A stretch of 64,000 nt of DNA from Metaphire vulgaris (GCA_018105865.1 CM030870.1:5566120-5630119); one strand, 5' to 3'; counted from the first letter of the stretch, positions 21,393-33,059 are shown. Numbers and translations: made by a program. Notes: generated from the sequence alone by a model not told the origin.

Positions 21393-21614
21393 CAGGGCCG
21401 GATTAAGGTCCGAGTGGGCCTGGGGCTGAGAAAAAAAGGCCCTCGCCTATACTGAAAATCTCTGACAAGCAAAAAAGGTTAGGTTATCTCCCTTCCAAAT
21501 CGTAAATCTGACAAGCAAAAAAGGTTATCTCGAAAATCGGTGGGCGGCGTGGGCCTATGTTCATGATGGGCCGGGGCTACAGCCCCCCTCAGCCCCCGCC
21601 TTAATATGGCCCTG
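21393..21614. mobile_element. MITE with CAGGGCCGGATTAAGG ends
   Basis: The left CAGGGCCGGATTAAGG and right CCTTAATATGGCCCTG ends have an exact duplication ggaagagg (21385-21392, 21615-21622). It holds two copies of tgacaagcaaaaaaggtt (21463 and 21509) about 46 bp apart. Confidence 0.92.
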
Positions 21615-21933
21615 GGAAGAGGGGGTCAAACAAATTTTCTCGCTAATTTTACGATTTCGGGTTCACGAAACCTCTCCCGTCACGTGACACTGCAATCGAA
21701 TGCCGGAAAACAATCTCGCGCGGAGAGGCTTTGGAAAGGATTTAAAATTCTAAGCAGTCCTAACTCCCTCTCCTTCGACGCGAATAAATTCGACGTCTTC
21801 GCAAATTAGTCACGGCTGCGTTGTCTTGTATCCGATACGGACAGCAACAGTCAACAACAGGGAGACACGGAGATCAAGAGATCTTGAGAAATAATTAGGT
21901 ATGTCCGCTACAACTATTCGACCTTGAGGCGAG

Positions 21934-22131
21934 CAATGGCGGCTCCAGGATTTGGCAAGTGGGGGGGAGCCGTTGAGGTGGCAAGTTCTAATCATGGGGG
22001 GCCAACCATTTGTTGTTATGTATACGTAGCATTATAAGTATAGGGTCCCAACAGGGGGCCACGGGGGGAGGCAGGCACTCAATAGGGGGCACGGGCCCCC
22101 CTCTGGCCCTCCCCCGGTGGAGCCGCCACTG
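21934..22131. mobile_element. Family A MITE, opposite orientation
   Basis: CAATGGCGGCTCC ... GGAGCCGCCACTG is flanked by exact gaggcgag (21926-21933, 22132-22139). The internal core is inverted relative to the copy at 713-904. Confidence 0.93.
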
Positions 22132-22213
22132 GAGGCGAGAAGCTGAACTAGTTCTGCAGGCGCCGAGCAATGACCCTGAAGTGAAGAATTAGACCCAGTT
22201 ACCTACCTGTCAC

Positions 22214-23001
22214 CATAGATGTAAAAAACACAAATTTTAAAATAAAAAACATGAAAAAACATGTTTTTTATTAAAAAAATAAAAAACATTAAAAAACATT
22301 GGCTTAAAAAACATTGGCCTCGTTTACAGTCCTTTATTGACCATCCATCCATGCATTACATTCGACACATATTAATGAAGTAATTCAATTGAACGATCCA
22401 GAACTCAGTCAGTCGTTGCACAAATGAAATATGATTTTTTAAAGTATCCAATACTACTGTATTGTGAGGTGTAGAACACTTGGACATCTAGAAGCCCTGA
22501 TAGGCGTTATAGAACCTTTGACCCTCGGACCTCGGAACATTCTCACGAGCGACTTAACGAAAGCTGAAACACCTTTGACCCACGAAGTGACCGGGTCAGA
22601 GATGGCTTCTATCAGATGACCACCCCAACATTCCGAACGATAACCCTAACCCTAACCCTTCCTCAGTGCAGCCGATGACACCTGCTGTCGAACACTAATT
22701 ATTTCCGCATGAAGAATTCCTTGGATTCTCCGAACGAATAAATAGTCGGTGTTGGAGTTGCCGGGAGAGGGAGAGGGGTTGAAATCTCACCCCAGCTCAA
22801 ATTCCACAACTCCAACATTGGAAATAGTGGAGTTCTCCAGCGAACCAAATCCAAGCAGAATAATTAAAACGTATCCATTCAGAAATTGATATGCAGGCAA
22901 TAAGATACAGAAAATAAAAAACATAAGGAACTTAAAAAACATTAAAAAACATGTTTTTTAAGAAAAAATAAAAAACATAAAAAACGTTTTTTACATCTAT
23001 G
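22214..23001. mobile_element. 788-bp element with CATAGATGTAAAAAAC ends
   Basis: The left CATAGATGTAAAAAAC and right GTTTTTTACATCTATG are perfect inverted ends, flanked by exact cctgtcac (22206-22213, 23002-23009). Both sub-terminal zones are packed with aaaaaacatt / aaaaaacatg repeats (22225-22320 and 22905-22990), a plausible array of transposase-binding sites. The unique core (about 22320-22900) has no long ORF and includes a short ccctaaccctaaccctt stretch. Confidence 0.9.
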
Positions 23002-23275
23002 CCTGTCACCTGTCTCACTGCACTTTCACTGGTTTTAATCACTCTGGAATCGGAGCTTCTTCGTCAGTCAAAGCAAATTCTAAATTCACCGTGGCAAATT
23101 TGTTCCTAATAAAGAAATCCCCGGACAGAATTAACTGCTATAGGGCCTAGCCGTAGGAATAAATCAGTTATAATTTAATGTCTCTTTTGATTAAACGTGT
23201 CTGCCTTGATGACAACCCCACCAGGAGATCAAGTCATAAATATCGCCCTTCGAATCGGAGCTCTTGCCCCCTCGT

Positions 23276-23449
23276 CAGTGGCGGCTCCAGGATTTGGCAA
23301 GTGGGGGGCCGTTAGGGTGGCAACTTCTAATCATGGGGGTTGGGATGTAGTATTAGGTATAGGGTCCCAACATGTTGGGGGTCAATGGAGGGCCAGGTAC
23401 TCAATAATGGAGCACGGGCCCCCCGGACCACCCTGTGGAGCCACCACTG
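23276..23449. mobile_element. Family A MITE
   Basis: CAGTGGCGGCTCC ... GGAGCCACCACTG; flanks cccctcgt and cccccgtt are partly alike. It is in the inverted orientation, like 21934-22131. Confidence 0.85.
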
Positions 23450-23474
23450 CCCCCCGTTCTGTTCATTTCACTCG

Positions 23475-23642
23475 CGGGGGCGTAGCGACGGGGCGGGTAT
23501 TTCGGTATATATACCTCCCCCACAAAAATTAGTCTACCTTAAAGTTTTTAATGTGTTTTCAAGATTTTTTAAGATTTTAAAGATTTATATCCCCGCCCCA
23601 ATCACATTATCCCCCTCCATCAAATTTCTGGCTACGCCCCTG
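23475..23642. mobile_element. Family C MITE
   Basis: CGGGGGCGTAGCGACGG ... GGCTACGCCCCTG is flanked by ttcactcg and ttccctcg (7 of 8). It lies 25 bp from the previous family A copy. Confidence 0.88.
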
Positions 23643-23670
23643 TTCCCTCGTAAGTCGTAACCTTCTGCGG

Positions 23671-23955
23671 CAGTGGCGTAGCGTGACTTTTGGGGGCCCG
23701 GGGGGCATCTTTGTCATGGGAGCCCCAAAGTTTAAAAGTTTCGGGCTGACGAGCAAAAAAAACGTCATCACCTCCTCACCTCGTTTTTCACCCTGACGAG
23801 CAAAAAAGTCGTCAGCACGTTTATTTTCCGGTTTGGGTTAGGGTTGTTATTAAATTTATAACCTAACCTAATCGGACCCCTCTTTGGGGGAACCCGCCCG
23901 CGTCGCCACGGGCAGTCAACAAAGTGCCCCCCCGACCCCCCACGTTACGCCACTG
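23671..23955. mobile_element. Family B MITE with exact target duplication
   Basis: CAGTGGCGTAGCGTGAC ... GTTACGCCACTG has exact ttctgcgg on both sides (23663-23670, 23956-23963). It carries two copies of the shared motif (tgacgagcaaaaaa..., 23747 and 23794). Confidence 0.93.
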
Positions 23956-24173
23956 TTCTGCGGTAAATCCGACGGGTGAAATTGCCCCTTCTGTTGGAGG
24001 AGACACGTGTTGTGACCGCACTGACCGCCGCGCGGAGCTGTACCATCGTCCAGAGTTCGATCACGGCGCCATCACCAAACGTCTGCGTTCCGTCGGTTTA
24101 GGGATCGATTATTTGACGCCTATAATCGATGAATGCTGATGTAATATAAAACCAGATGGTGATAATTATGAAG

Positions 24174-24344
24174 CAGTGTTTATTCTAGGAGGGCCAAAGA
24201 CATTTTGACCTGAAAAAAAAAAAAGTTTGCGAAATTCTTTTTTTTAGATGTTGGCTGGGAATGGAAATTTTACTATGTGTGGTACTCAAATTCCCCCCAA
24301 ACATTTCAAAATCCCCAATGTCAAGAGGGCTAGAATAAACACTG
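24174..24344. mobile_element. Family D MITE (CAGTGTTTATTCTAG ends)
   Basis: CAGTGTTTATTCTAGG ... CTAGAATAAACACTG has ttatgaag at 24166-24173 and again at 24346-24353, one base after the right end. Confidence 0.88.
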
Positions 24345-24441
24345 GTTATGAAGCTTCTGATGTAGATTCATTTCAAAGCTACTGCTCTTGTTGTTGCTGC
24401 TGCTGATGATGATGAAGATGACGACGACGACGATGATGATG

Positions 24442-24669
24442 CAGAGCCGTAGCTAGAGTATTCGGCGCCCGGGACAAGGTATCAATTTTGCGCCCCTAAA
24501 TTCCGGCGATGACCGTTTTTTTGCTTATCAGACTTTTCACGTACGGTGTTTCAGGAGTAAAGTGGTAAAAGAATGGAAAGAATGAAAGAAGCTGAGTGCA
24601 GAATGCGCTCCCTCAGTACGGCTCCCGGGGCAGCCTGCCCCCTCCCTCCAACCCCTATCTACGGCTCTG
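24442..24669. mobile_element. MITE with CAGAGCCGTAGCTAGAG ends inserted in a (GAT)n tract
   Basis: The left CAGAGCCGTAGCTAGAG and right ATCTACGGCTCTG are inverted. Both flanks read tgatgatg, an 8-bp duplication that the microsatellite context makes uninformative. It contains the shared motif (24510-24530). A related element is at 57292-57562. Confidence 0.8.
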
Positions 24670-24769
<100 letters not shown>

Positions 24770-25143
24770 ACATCTGTTATTTCTTTGGTGTTGCTGAAAG
24801 ACCCATGGACCAATCGAAATGTGTCTTTTCAGTCGTGAAATCATAGATACGTGTGTTGTTTCGTGCTGTAGCATATACTATACATGTATGAGAACATTGT
24901 AAAAATTATTCGCCTTCAGTCAGCAGAGGGTGTTCTGAAACCAGTTCCCAGGGATTTCAGAACGGCCATTTGGCTGAATGAGGCATCATTATTTCTCACT
25001 GCTTTGCTGGACGGAAAATGACTCAGTCGAGTAGGGTCTATCTTCTCTTAATTTTGCGGCTTTAATAAAAACTCCGTGTTGAGTGATGGTGGTCCTCCTC
25101 TAGTTGTTAAAAATTCATGGCATATGACTAATATGACTATAGG

Positions 25144-25314
25144 CAGTGGCGGCTCTGGGATTTGGCAAGTGGGGGGCCGTTGGGGTGGCAACTTCTAATC
25201 ATGGGAGCCAACCATTTGTTGTTTAATGTATGCAGCATTAAGTATAGGGTCCCAACTGAATGGGGGGCCAGGCACTCAATAGGGGACGGGGCCTGACCCC
25301 CTAAGCCGCCACTG
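25144..25314. mobile_element. Family A MITE
   Basis: CAGTGGCGGCTCTGG ... AGCCGCCACTG; flanks actatagg and actatatagg are alike apart from a 2-bp difference. The stretch 25315-25716 shows no gene. Confidence 0.82.
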
Positions 25315-25724
25315 ACTATATAGGCTACAATTTTCTTTTCGAGTCGCTCTTGGATTTGTCGCATCTTACAGATTGCAAGTAAAATGCGTAATTGTAGGCA
25401 TTCGTGTAAAAGTCTGTCACTGTGTCGCAAGTAACAATGATTGGTTATGTCACGTGTAACATGAATGGTCGTAAAAAGAGTGTGTAATCACTTTCATTAC
25501 CACACTTCGTTTGGTGCCGACTAACTGGCTGGTTCGTGTCATCGACTCATATAACGTGATATAAATTCATGCACAGCTTATGTGCTTTCTGAAGTAATTC
25601 GATGCATCATGACTGAGTAATAGTGTGTTTCAAGGTGTCTCCATCTTCAGCCCCCCCCCCCCAATATACGGATTTCTTTTGCAGGCGTATAACATTAAGA
25701 ATTCAAGTAGGTCTATAATATGTC

Positions 25725-26093
25725 CAGGCCCTCCGAGAGGGGGGGGGCAGGGGGGGCAACTGCACAGGGGCCCGGCGGTCCGGAGGGGGCCCGGGCCGAT
25801 GATGAATATGTATAATCAACAATAAAATGAATAATAACACTAAAGAACGGTTTAAAATGACAGTTCAGCAGAGGGGCCCGGCGAGGACAAGGGGGCCCGG
25901 ACACAATATTAAATAAACGGCAGACGACGAGCAAAAAAAAAAAAGGTCGTCAACGTAAAAAGTCCATAAACATTTATAATAAACGGCTGACGAGCAAAAA
26001 AAAAAAAAGGTCGTCAAGAAAAAAAAATTATGACTTGTCAAGGGCCCGTCGGCCATTCTGCACAGGGGCCCGGAATTTCTCTCGGAGGGCCTG
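25725..26093. mobile_element. MITE with CAGGCCCTCCGAGAGG ends
   Basis: The ends CAGGCCCTCCGAGAGG and CTCTCGGAGGGCCTG have an exact duplication aatatgtc (25717-25724, 26094-26101). It contains two copies of the shared motif with a lengthened A run (about 25927-25952 and 25988-26014). Confidence 0.93.
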
Positions 26094-26101
26094 AATATGT
26101 C

Positions 26102-26205
26102 CTAGGTTAATGGCGTATGCCACCTGCGTCGCTCTAACCCTAAGAGACCGGAGATCAGTACCGGCCTCAACGCTCGAAACCGGGCATGAGAAAACTTCAC
26201 TTTGT
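26102..26205 (+). mobile_element. 3' fragment of SINE family 1
   Basis: ctaggttaatggcgtatgcc ... gagaccggagatcag ... gggcatgagaaaacttcactt matches the second half of 4379-4652. The tRNA-like head is absent. Confidence 0.75.
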
Positions 26206-26394
26206 CCGTCATTACTGTGCTATAGCAGTCACGGCTGACGAAATGGGAATGGGGACAGACGAGAATGAGATTTTCCTCAGAGAATTTGCTTAATAACCGC
26301 GCTGAAAATTTTATATATCTATGCATCGATTGCTCAATAGTCTAGTCTTTTTGCTGGCTTCTGTCACACAACGATCTGTCTATAATATTAAGAG

Positions 26395-26870
26395 CCTTAT
26401 TCTGTATTTCTGTTACCTTCAAGCGTTCTGATTGGTTGACTATTGGTAGACGGTTTAGTCCTTACGTCGCGATGCGTTGGTGGGCGATGTTCGAAGACGA
26501 CGTTACTATTGGTAACCAAACGGTTTAGTCGAAAAAAGCGTTTGACGAAGCGTACGTTCAATTGTTCATTGCAACGTCATAATGTGTACAACGTCGAGAT
26601 GCGTTGGTGGGCGTAGCTTGAGGAAGTTGCGAATTTTAACGTACACAAAAATACGTGTAAAAATGGTCACAGTTGCGTGATTTTAACGTACCAGCCTAAT
26701 TATTACGTGGCGCAGAGCTTGGCTAGGTGGCGTATGTACATCATTGAAACGTTGTTCAGCATGAATTCAATGATTGGGTTTTAGTATTATCCTGCACTGC
26801 GAGCTTATGAAGCGAGCGCGAGCGAAGCGAGCGCGAGCGAACTCAGCATCTTTCTATTTAATTATAAACT
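26395..26870. repeat. Second copy of the gcgttctgattgg repeat
   Basis: It shares ordered blocks with 1180-1570: ctgttaccttcaagcgttct, ggttgactattggtagacgg, gtcgcgatgcgttggtggg, then attgggttttagtattatcc, then a gcgagcgcgagcgaagcgag stretch near 26815-26840. It also has the CCAAT-box-like tgattgg. No coding frame is seen. Confidence 0.75.
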
Positions 26871-26924
26871 TTGTTTTTGCTGTCTATAACACCTACTACA
26901 TAATGAACCAGTTAACTTTTAAAG

Positions 26925-27113
26925 CAGTATTTATTCTAGCCACCTTGACATTGGAGGGGATTTTTAAATGTTTGGGGGGCAAGGTCTGAGTCTCCACGCT
27001 TTTGGGGGAAATTTCCATCCCCCAGCCAACTTATAAAAAATTTTGGGAGGGAATTTTAAAACTTGGGAGGGGAAATTCTCCCCCTCTCCAGAGAAAGCCT
27101 AGAATACACACTG
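26925..27113. mobile_element. Family D MITE, diverged
   Basis: CAGTATTTATTCTAGCC ... CCTAGAATACACACTG. No convincing target duplication. It lies directly 5' of the truncated LINE. Confidence 0.75.
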
Positions 27114-27194
27114 GACGAGTTTATAACGTGAACTTAAGCCGTGTGACAATTACCGGTACTCCCGCCGGCAAAACTTACCAACCAAATCTTATGG

Positions 27195-27908
27195 ATGGCA
27201 ACCGGAAGACAGCAGCACCTGCTCCAATCCACTTCGGTCCGGATCAATGGTCACGATATCCATCCAAGCCCCTATGTCAGAAATCTCGGCATCTATATCG
27301 ATAATACCGCCACGACGAGGCAACACGTGACACGCACCGTCGCCAGCTGCTTTGCAGCACTGCGGTTAATTCGCAGCATACGAAAATATGTATCTCTGAA
27401 TGCCCTAAAGACTTTGATCAGTGCCTTAGTAATCACTAAACTTGACTACGGCAACGCCACCTTAGCAGGGCTCCCGAAATACCTCCTCGACAGACTCCAG
27501 AGCGTACTTCATGCGGCTGCACGCCTGATCCATCAATCAAGGAAGTACGATCACATCACGCCACTGTTGATCGACCTACACTGGCTCTCAGTCCCCGAGA
27601 GAATAACTTATAAACTGGCAACCCTCGTCTATCGGTGCTTGCACGACATCGGTCCCTCCTATCTCCAGTGTGAACTCCAGAGATCGGCAGACATAGACAG
27701 TAGAAGGCGTCTGCGATCTGGCTCCACTGAAGCACTCCTCGTGCCGCGCACACGCCTTGCCACTGCCGGCGACCGTGCCTTCCCGGTTACCGCAGCGAAA
27801 GCCTGGAATCTTCTTCCCATTTCTGTCCAAACATCAACTTCTCTGGACATATTTAAGAAGCGACTGAAGACTTGGCTGTTCGAGATCAGCTATTCTGGTA
27901 GATCCTGA
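27195..27908 (+). CDS. CR1/L2-type LINE reverse transcriptase, C-terminal part (5'-truncated)
   Basis: An open frame of about 237 codons matches the thumb and C-terminal region of non-LTR reverse transcriptases: Y-V-R-N-L-G-I-Y-I-D, A-L-V-I-T-K-L-D-Y-G-N-A, A-A-A-R-L-I-H-Q, D-H-I-T-P-L-L-I-D-L-H-W-L-S-V-P, Y-K-L-A-T-L-V-Y-R-C, and F-K-K-R-L-K-T-W-L-F near the end. The catalytic Y/F-x-D-D core, endonuclease and ORF1 are absent, so it is a dead-on-arrival copy. It is followed at 27990-28007 by a short (AATA)n tail, the sort of 3' microsatellite that ends CR1/L2 elements. The intact frame suggests a fairly recent insertion. Confidence 0.88.
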   Translation: MATGRQQHLLQSTSVRINGHDIHPSPYVRNLGIYIDNTATTRQHVTRTVASCFAALRLIRSIRKYVSLNALKTLISALVITKLDYGNATLAGLPKYLLDRLQSVLHAAARLIHQSRKYDHITPLLIDLHWLSVPERITYKLATLVYRCLHDIGPSYLQCELQRSADIDSRRRLRSGSTEALLVPRTRLATAGDRAFPVTAAKAWNLLPISVQTSTSLDIFKKRLKTWLFEISYSGRS

Positions 27909-28165
27909 CCTATGGGCCTATTATTCATGTACTATGTAATGTGTTCGAGTAGTCCTTCTAGGACGATTTACCACAAAAATCTTAACTTTCAATAAATAAA
28001 TAAATAACCAATACGAGACTCCAATCTTGTCTGATTACTTTTTTATGGCGTCGAATTTATGTAAGCCACAACACACGATGATGACTGAACCCCATCATAT
28101 CTATAGCATGTCAGATAGCACTAGCTAGCAACTATGGGGTTGGTCCCCTGCTATTCACCCGAGTT

Positions 28166-28334
28166 CAATGTTTATTCTAGACCTTCTCTGGGGGTAATCC
28201 CCTCCCAAAAGTTTGAAATTTCCCCGAAAATTTTTTGACATCTTGACAAGTAGTATGACCTCTCCAATGTCTGTTCCCCAAAAAATGTTAAACTTCTCCC
28301 CCCCCCCATGTCTAGGTGGCTAGAATAAACACTG
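28166..28334. mobile_element. Family D MITE
   Basis: CAATGTTTATTCTAG ... CTAGAATAAACACTG is flanked by cccgagtt and cccaagtt (7 of 8). Confidence 0.88.
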
Positions 28335-28423
28335 CCCAAGTTTACGCAAATTATCGAAGCTGCAGAATTTCAGCGCTATATAACTTCCCTTCGTGGGCAC
28401 ACAGCGCATGTGTGAGGGAAAAG

Positions 28424-28670
28424 CAGAGACGTCATTTCACTTTTTCAGGGGGGGGGCAAAACACTTTCGACCTGACAAGTTACAAGTTTGCGAAAAAGCT
28501 GACGACCTTTTTTTTGCTTGTCAGCCAATTTTCACGGCTACTTAACATCATCAAGCACTCCTTTAGGGCGTGTAAAATCTAAAATAACACAAACATTGGC
28601 AAAAATTTGTTTCTCCTCAAAATCAGGGGGCAAATGCCCCCCTGCCCCCCCCCCCCAAATGACGTCCCTG
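28424..28670. mobile_element. Family G MITE with exact target duplication
   Basis: CAGAGACGTCATTT ... AAATGACGTCCCTG has exact gggaaaag on both sides (28416-28423, 28671-28678). It holds the shared motif at 28500-28523. Confidence 0.93.
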
Positions 28671-28879
28671 GGGAAAAGCGAACCGACAATCTGTTCCTCG
28701 GGAATTTGTCAATATAAGAAAACGCCAAAGAGACGCGTTTGGTCATTTTGTCATTTCCCGACTGATTACGTTATTCGGCGTGCGTGTTTTTGCCCCCCCC
28801 GGGCGACTGTCAAGGACAAAACATTAATTAGAACGAGAGCGTCTTTGCTGACATAGCAACGACCGTTCTCCCTCGACAG

Positions 28880-29072
28880 CAGTGGCGGCTCCACCGGGGG
28901 GGGGCAGGGGGCGGGCCGTGCCCCCTATTGAGTGCCTGGCCTCCCAGTGGCCCCCCAGTTGGGACCCTATACTTAATGCTACATACATTAAACAACAAAT
29001 GGTTGCCCCCCATGATTAGAAGTTGCCACCCAAACGCCCCCCGCCCACTTGCCAAACCTAGAGCCGCCACTG
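28880..29072. mobile_element. Family A MITE with exact target duplication
   Basis: CAGTGGCGGCTCC ... AGAGCCGCCACTG has exact ctcgacag (28872-28879, 29073-29080). Confidence 0.94.
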
Positions 29073-29418
29073 CTCGACAGTTGACAGTTGGAGTGAAATG
29101 CATGGCGGAATGCATCTTTTACGCACAGCCAGTCGTCCGGGAAATTGAAGCCGTTACATTTGACGCCACGTTTTCTGCTTTCTAGTCTTATACGTTCCCG
29201 TAATCCGAGCGTTCGCGTTCTTTTGCATTTGTGTGCGACTGTCGCCGTGTTGGATATTTGACAGAGTTGACAGCTTTCGGACACAGAAGTACCAAAACCT
29301 GTACATACCTCGAAATTATACTGATGGATTTGGCAATTTCAGATCTGACTGAAGCTTTTAATGGTGTTTTAAATCCTATTTTTAGGAAATCAGGTTACAA
29401 TAGAAATCTGCTAGCGTG

Positions 29419-29791
29419 CAGTGGCGGCTCGACAGGGGAGGCCCGGGGGGCCGTGCCAGTGGCGTAGCGCGACTTTTGGGGGCCCGGGGGCATCCTTGAT
29501 ATGGGGCCCCCAGTGGCTGACGAGCCAATAAAGGTCGGCGTCGTCCACGTTTATAGTGTGAACGAGCAAAAAAACCACTCCTCGAGGGCCCGGGGGGCTT
29601 TCTTCAAAGTGCCCCCACGTTACGCCACTGGCCCTTGCCCCCTATTGAGTGCTTGCCTCCCCCGGTGTCCCACTACCTATTGGGACCCTATACTTAATAC
29701 TACATACCTAACAACAAATGGTTGGCCCCCATGATTAAAAGTTGCCACCCCAACGTCCCCCTCCACTTGTTAAATCCTGGAGCCGCCACTG
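29419..29791. mobile_element. Family A MITE interrupted by a family B MITE
   Basis: CAGTGGCGGCTCG ... GGAGCCGCCACTG is flanked by ctagcgtg and ctagtgtg (7 of 8). Its unusual length comes from the family B insertion at 29457-29630. Confidence 0.9.
29457..29630. mobile_element. Family B MITE nested in a family A MITE
   Basis: CAGTGGCGTAGCGCGAC ... GTTACGCCACTG; flanks ggccgtgc and gcccttgc are partly alike. It matches 23671-23955 in its ends and in the gggggcccgggggc interior. Confidence 0.88.
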
Positions 29792-29978
29792 CTAGTGTGT
29801 GTGTGAACAATTTATGCAGCAACTTTAAAGTTGCTGCACATATCTAGGCCAAATAGGTTTTAAAAATGAACAGTAGACCTACAGTTTTCATGTTAGTATA
29901 GTTGATTCACAGGTCCTTAATGCCATCAACCTCCAAATACAGTTTTCAGTTGAATGTACGTGTTCGTATAATCTACTT

Positions 29979-31400
29979 CAGAGGTTCCCAAATTTTTTGC
30001 ATTGCGGACCCTTACTTTGTTTACAGATTAGTTCGCGGACCAAGTAAATGTTACCGTTAATATTTAATTAGAACAACGGGCAGACTATTTATTCCCACAC
30101 CAGTTGGTCTACTTCGTTTTCATTATTGAGATTTTACTTTACTTATATTTAATGGATATTTAATGACTAGCTGTGAAGATCTTATTGGTGTTTTCGACGT
30201 GCTCTTTACTGGGTTTAAATTTTGTTTTCTCATATATCTTCTGATAGCCATTATCACCTAATCTCTATAGGCCTTGCTCTGATTAGTGTGTGTGATGCTG
30301 TGTGCTTGACTACTTTTTCTGATTGTTGCTGAGGTCTGGTGGCAGGGCGGTTTCACGTTGTTAATGACTGGAAGGCATCCCCCCGGCCCACCAAGCCTTT
30401 TTTGCTTGTCAGGGCTTCAGGAAATTTATCGGTGCGAGTCATTACGCCGCTACATGTCCGCCAGGAAGTTGCATACAAAACAGACAAAACAGAGCTGATG
30501 GTCTTTTTTGCTTGATAGCCTTTTTCGCGATTTCATTTCATCCCCCCCACCAACCAACTTCCTAAATATTCTTTGCATCCCCCAACCAAGATATCTTGGA
30601 ACCACCACTGTATGGCGGTCTTTGCTTAAGATTGATTGGCCTAGATGAAGCTCTATGTGGTCTGATGGTGGCCAAGGGAATTTGTTGTCAGAATTATATC
30701 AAGAGAAAGTACTGACTTGCAGTGGCGGCTCTATGATTTGGCAAGTGGGGGAGCCGTTGGGGTGGCAACTTCTAATCATGGGGGCCAACCATTTGTTGTT
30801 TAATGTATGTAGCATTAAGTATAGGGTCCCAACTGGGGGCCACTGGGGGGCCAGGCTCTCAATAGGGGGGGCACGGGCCCCTGGCCCCTCCGGTGGAGCC
30901 GCCATTGCTGATATGCCTTTAATTTCTTCCATAGTCCTTGATTTCTTCTTTACTTTTGCTCCAGGGCCAGTCGACTGGTAACTGAATAAACACTCAAAGG
31001 AGCAAAATATTTCTTCAATTAAACAAAATCTGTTATAATGTCTCAAATGTCTCAACAAGGACTTTCAATAGAATAAACTGAAGTTGTCGGCTGGGACCTC
31101 TCGCGAGACCTCCTTCGTTTTCCCCTTTCCTTGCTAATATTATACTCAGGCTGGCGGTGTTAGTATAGACCTAAATCTATATATTATTATGTAGCTTTAG
31201 TATATTATGCCTTGTGATTTTTATTCATTATTATTGTTATTGGTGACTCTACCGGCACATATAATTTGAGAACAAAGACTGTTAATGCTAAAACTATGAA
31301 GTGCGACTAAATAGTAAATATTTTGGTAGGCTCTCGCGGACCCCCGCCATATCCTCCACGGACCCCCTTCGGTCCGCGGACCACAGTTTGGGAACCGCTG
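29979..31400. mobile_element. hAT-like element, 1.4 kb, CAGAGGTTCCCAAA ends
   Basis: The left CAGAGGTTCCCAAATTTTTTG, with nearby gcggaccc, and the right gtccgcggaccacagtttggg followed by aaccgctg form imperfect inverted ends of the hAT kind. A family A MITE sits inside (30720-30907). No hAT transposase frame is visible. Flanks atctactt and atatacac match 5 of 8. Confidence 0.65.
30720..30907. mobile_element. Family A MITE
   Basis: CAGTGGCGGCTCT ... GGAGCCGCCATTG; flanks ctgacttg and ctgatatg match 6 of 8. It is in the inverted orientation and nested in 29979-31400. Confidence 0.88.
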
Positions 31401-31762
31401 ATATACACCGTCTTTCAAAAATCTATTCTATCAATCATAGAAAAATTCAAGAGATTACAAAGTTTCGACACAAAGCAACTATTGCTTAATTCGAATCCCT
31501 TCTTTGTATGAACTAGTCATTCAATCGGATCCATAGCGCCATTAGGCTATAGGCCTAATAATGCCTATAGCATCAGCCGTTGTTGTGGAAAATACAATAA
31601 GAATTAGAGAATGGTGCCCTCAGATATTCAGAATCTTTTGAAATTCGCACCACTTGACGCCCGTTCGATGCCTATAAGGAATTTGCAAATACTTCTTTGA
31701 TATCTCTCTCGGGTCCTTCGATTTATTGCTAATCTCTATCTAATCTTGTCATCCATACAAGT

Positions 31763-31957
31763 CAGTGTTTAATCTAGACTCCTGGACTCCGGGGAGGGGG
31801 AACTGACAAAGCCGGGGGGAAACTGACAAAGCCGGGAGGAATTCTGCTAGGGGGCTGCTGTTAGTCCATGTAGCATGCCAAAATTTCCGGGAGAAATCTT
31901 AAATTTCCGGGGGAAGGGCAATTCCCCCCCCCCGGAAACGGCCTAGATTAAACACTG
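31763..31957. mobile_element. Family E MITE
   Basis: CAGTGTTTAATCTAGACTCC ... CCTAGATTAAACACTG with the 'ggggaactgacaaagccgg' repeat doubled inside. Flanks atacaagt and atactaag are partly alike. Confidence 0.85.
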
Positions 31958-32525
31958 ATACTAAGAGAATGCGATAAATCGTTATAGTAGAAAAATCGAC
32001 AAATTCGAGGCGAATTAGGCCAAAACTTTTAGCACAAAGGCATCACTACAAGCTCCCCTACAATTCTGTTGCGAAATCTGAGCAAATTCCCGGACATGGA
32101 TTTGTCGTCATATGTCTTAAGACGTCTTGTAGAGCGCTCGCTATTTACCAGAAAAGCATGCAGCTTGTCCGGTCACGTGACTGTCGAATAGCTTTCGTCC
32201 TGGGCTACATGCATGCCAGAGGTCGGATCCTGTTTACGAATGTTAGCGACGAGGGAAAATCGGCCATCGGCGATTGGGTCTACTCTATTGCAAAATAGGA
32301 CGCAAGGGGAGTAAACGAAACTCAAGCGAGGACTTCTGTCGGCGCCACACATGCAGCCTCGAAAGAGAAAGATAGGATCCACGGTTGTCCTAGAGCCGCC
32401 ACTGGTCATTGGCAAGTAGAGATTACATCTAACGTAGCGATCATTTCGTCGATATTTGGCCACAGCAGTGAATGGTCGCACAAGCCACAAGTACACAGTA
32501 AGTCAATTCATTCGGTCATTTTTAG
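31958..32525. other. No recognised gene
   Basis: The sequence is mixed and moderately GC-rich (about 32090-32400), with a family A right-end remnant (tagagccgccactg near 32391). A 107-codon minus-strand frame exists but shows no family resemblance. Confidence 0.4.
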
Positions 32526-32706
32526 CAGGGGCGTAGCCAGGAATTTTACTTGAGGGGTATAATGTGTGATTGGGGCGGGTATAAATCTTCAAAAACTTTG
32601 AAAATCTTAAAAATCACATTAAAACTTTTAAGGTAGTCTGAATTTTGGGGGCATAGGCCTATATACCAATATACCCATCCACTCACCCCCCGTCGCTACG
32701 CCCCTG
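32526..32706. mobile_element. Family C MITE with exact target duplication
   Basis: CAGGGGCGTAGCCAGG ... GTCGCTACGCCCCTG has exact atttttag (32518-32525, 32707-32714). Confidence 0.94.
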
Positions 32707-33059
32707 ATTTTTAGTTCCTCTGAAAGTGACTTTAAACGCAGAATAACTTATCTTACAAAATGATGCAAAATTTCGCATCTTCGTTCCGGTGGCTAGATCG
32801 TTAGGTCGAGAGATATTTTGAGGAACCGCTAGACCACCAATGGTCGGATTTATTACGAAATCGAGATGTCGTTGAATAGATTTGATCAAATGGCCAGTAT
32901 TTTGCACGAAACAATTTCAGTTGAAATTTATTTAATTGATTTTCAGATAATCTTATACTTTCCTATATATATAAACATAAAGATGTGTGTATATATACAG
33001 TATATATATAATATGATATATATAATCCTATATAATAATTTCCTATAATCTTATACTTT

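Noticed and set aside
22640..22660. Telomere-like ccctaaccctaaccctt
   Set aside because: Only about three units, inside a transposon core; too short to call an interstitial telomere.
32173..32496. 107-codon minus-strand ORF
   Set aside because: No recognisable domain, no splice support, and it overlaps a MITE end remnant.
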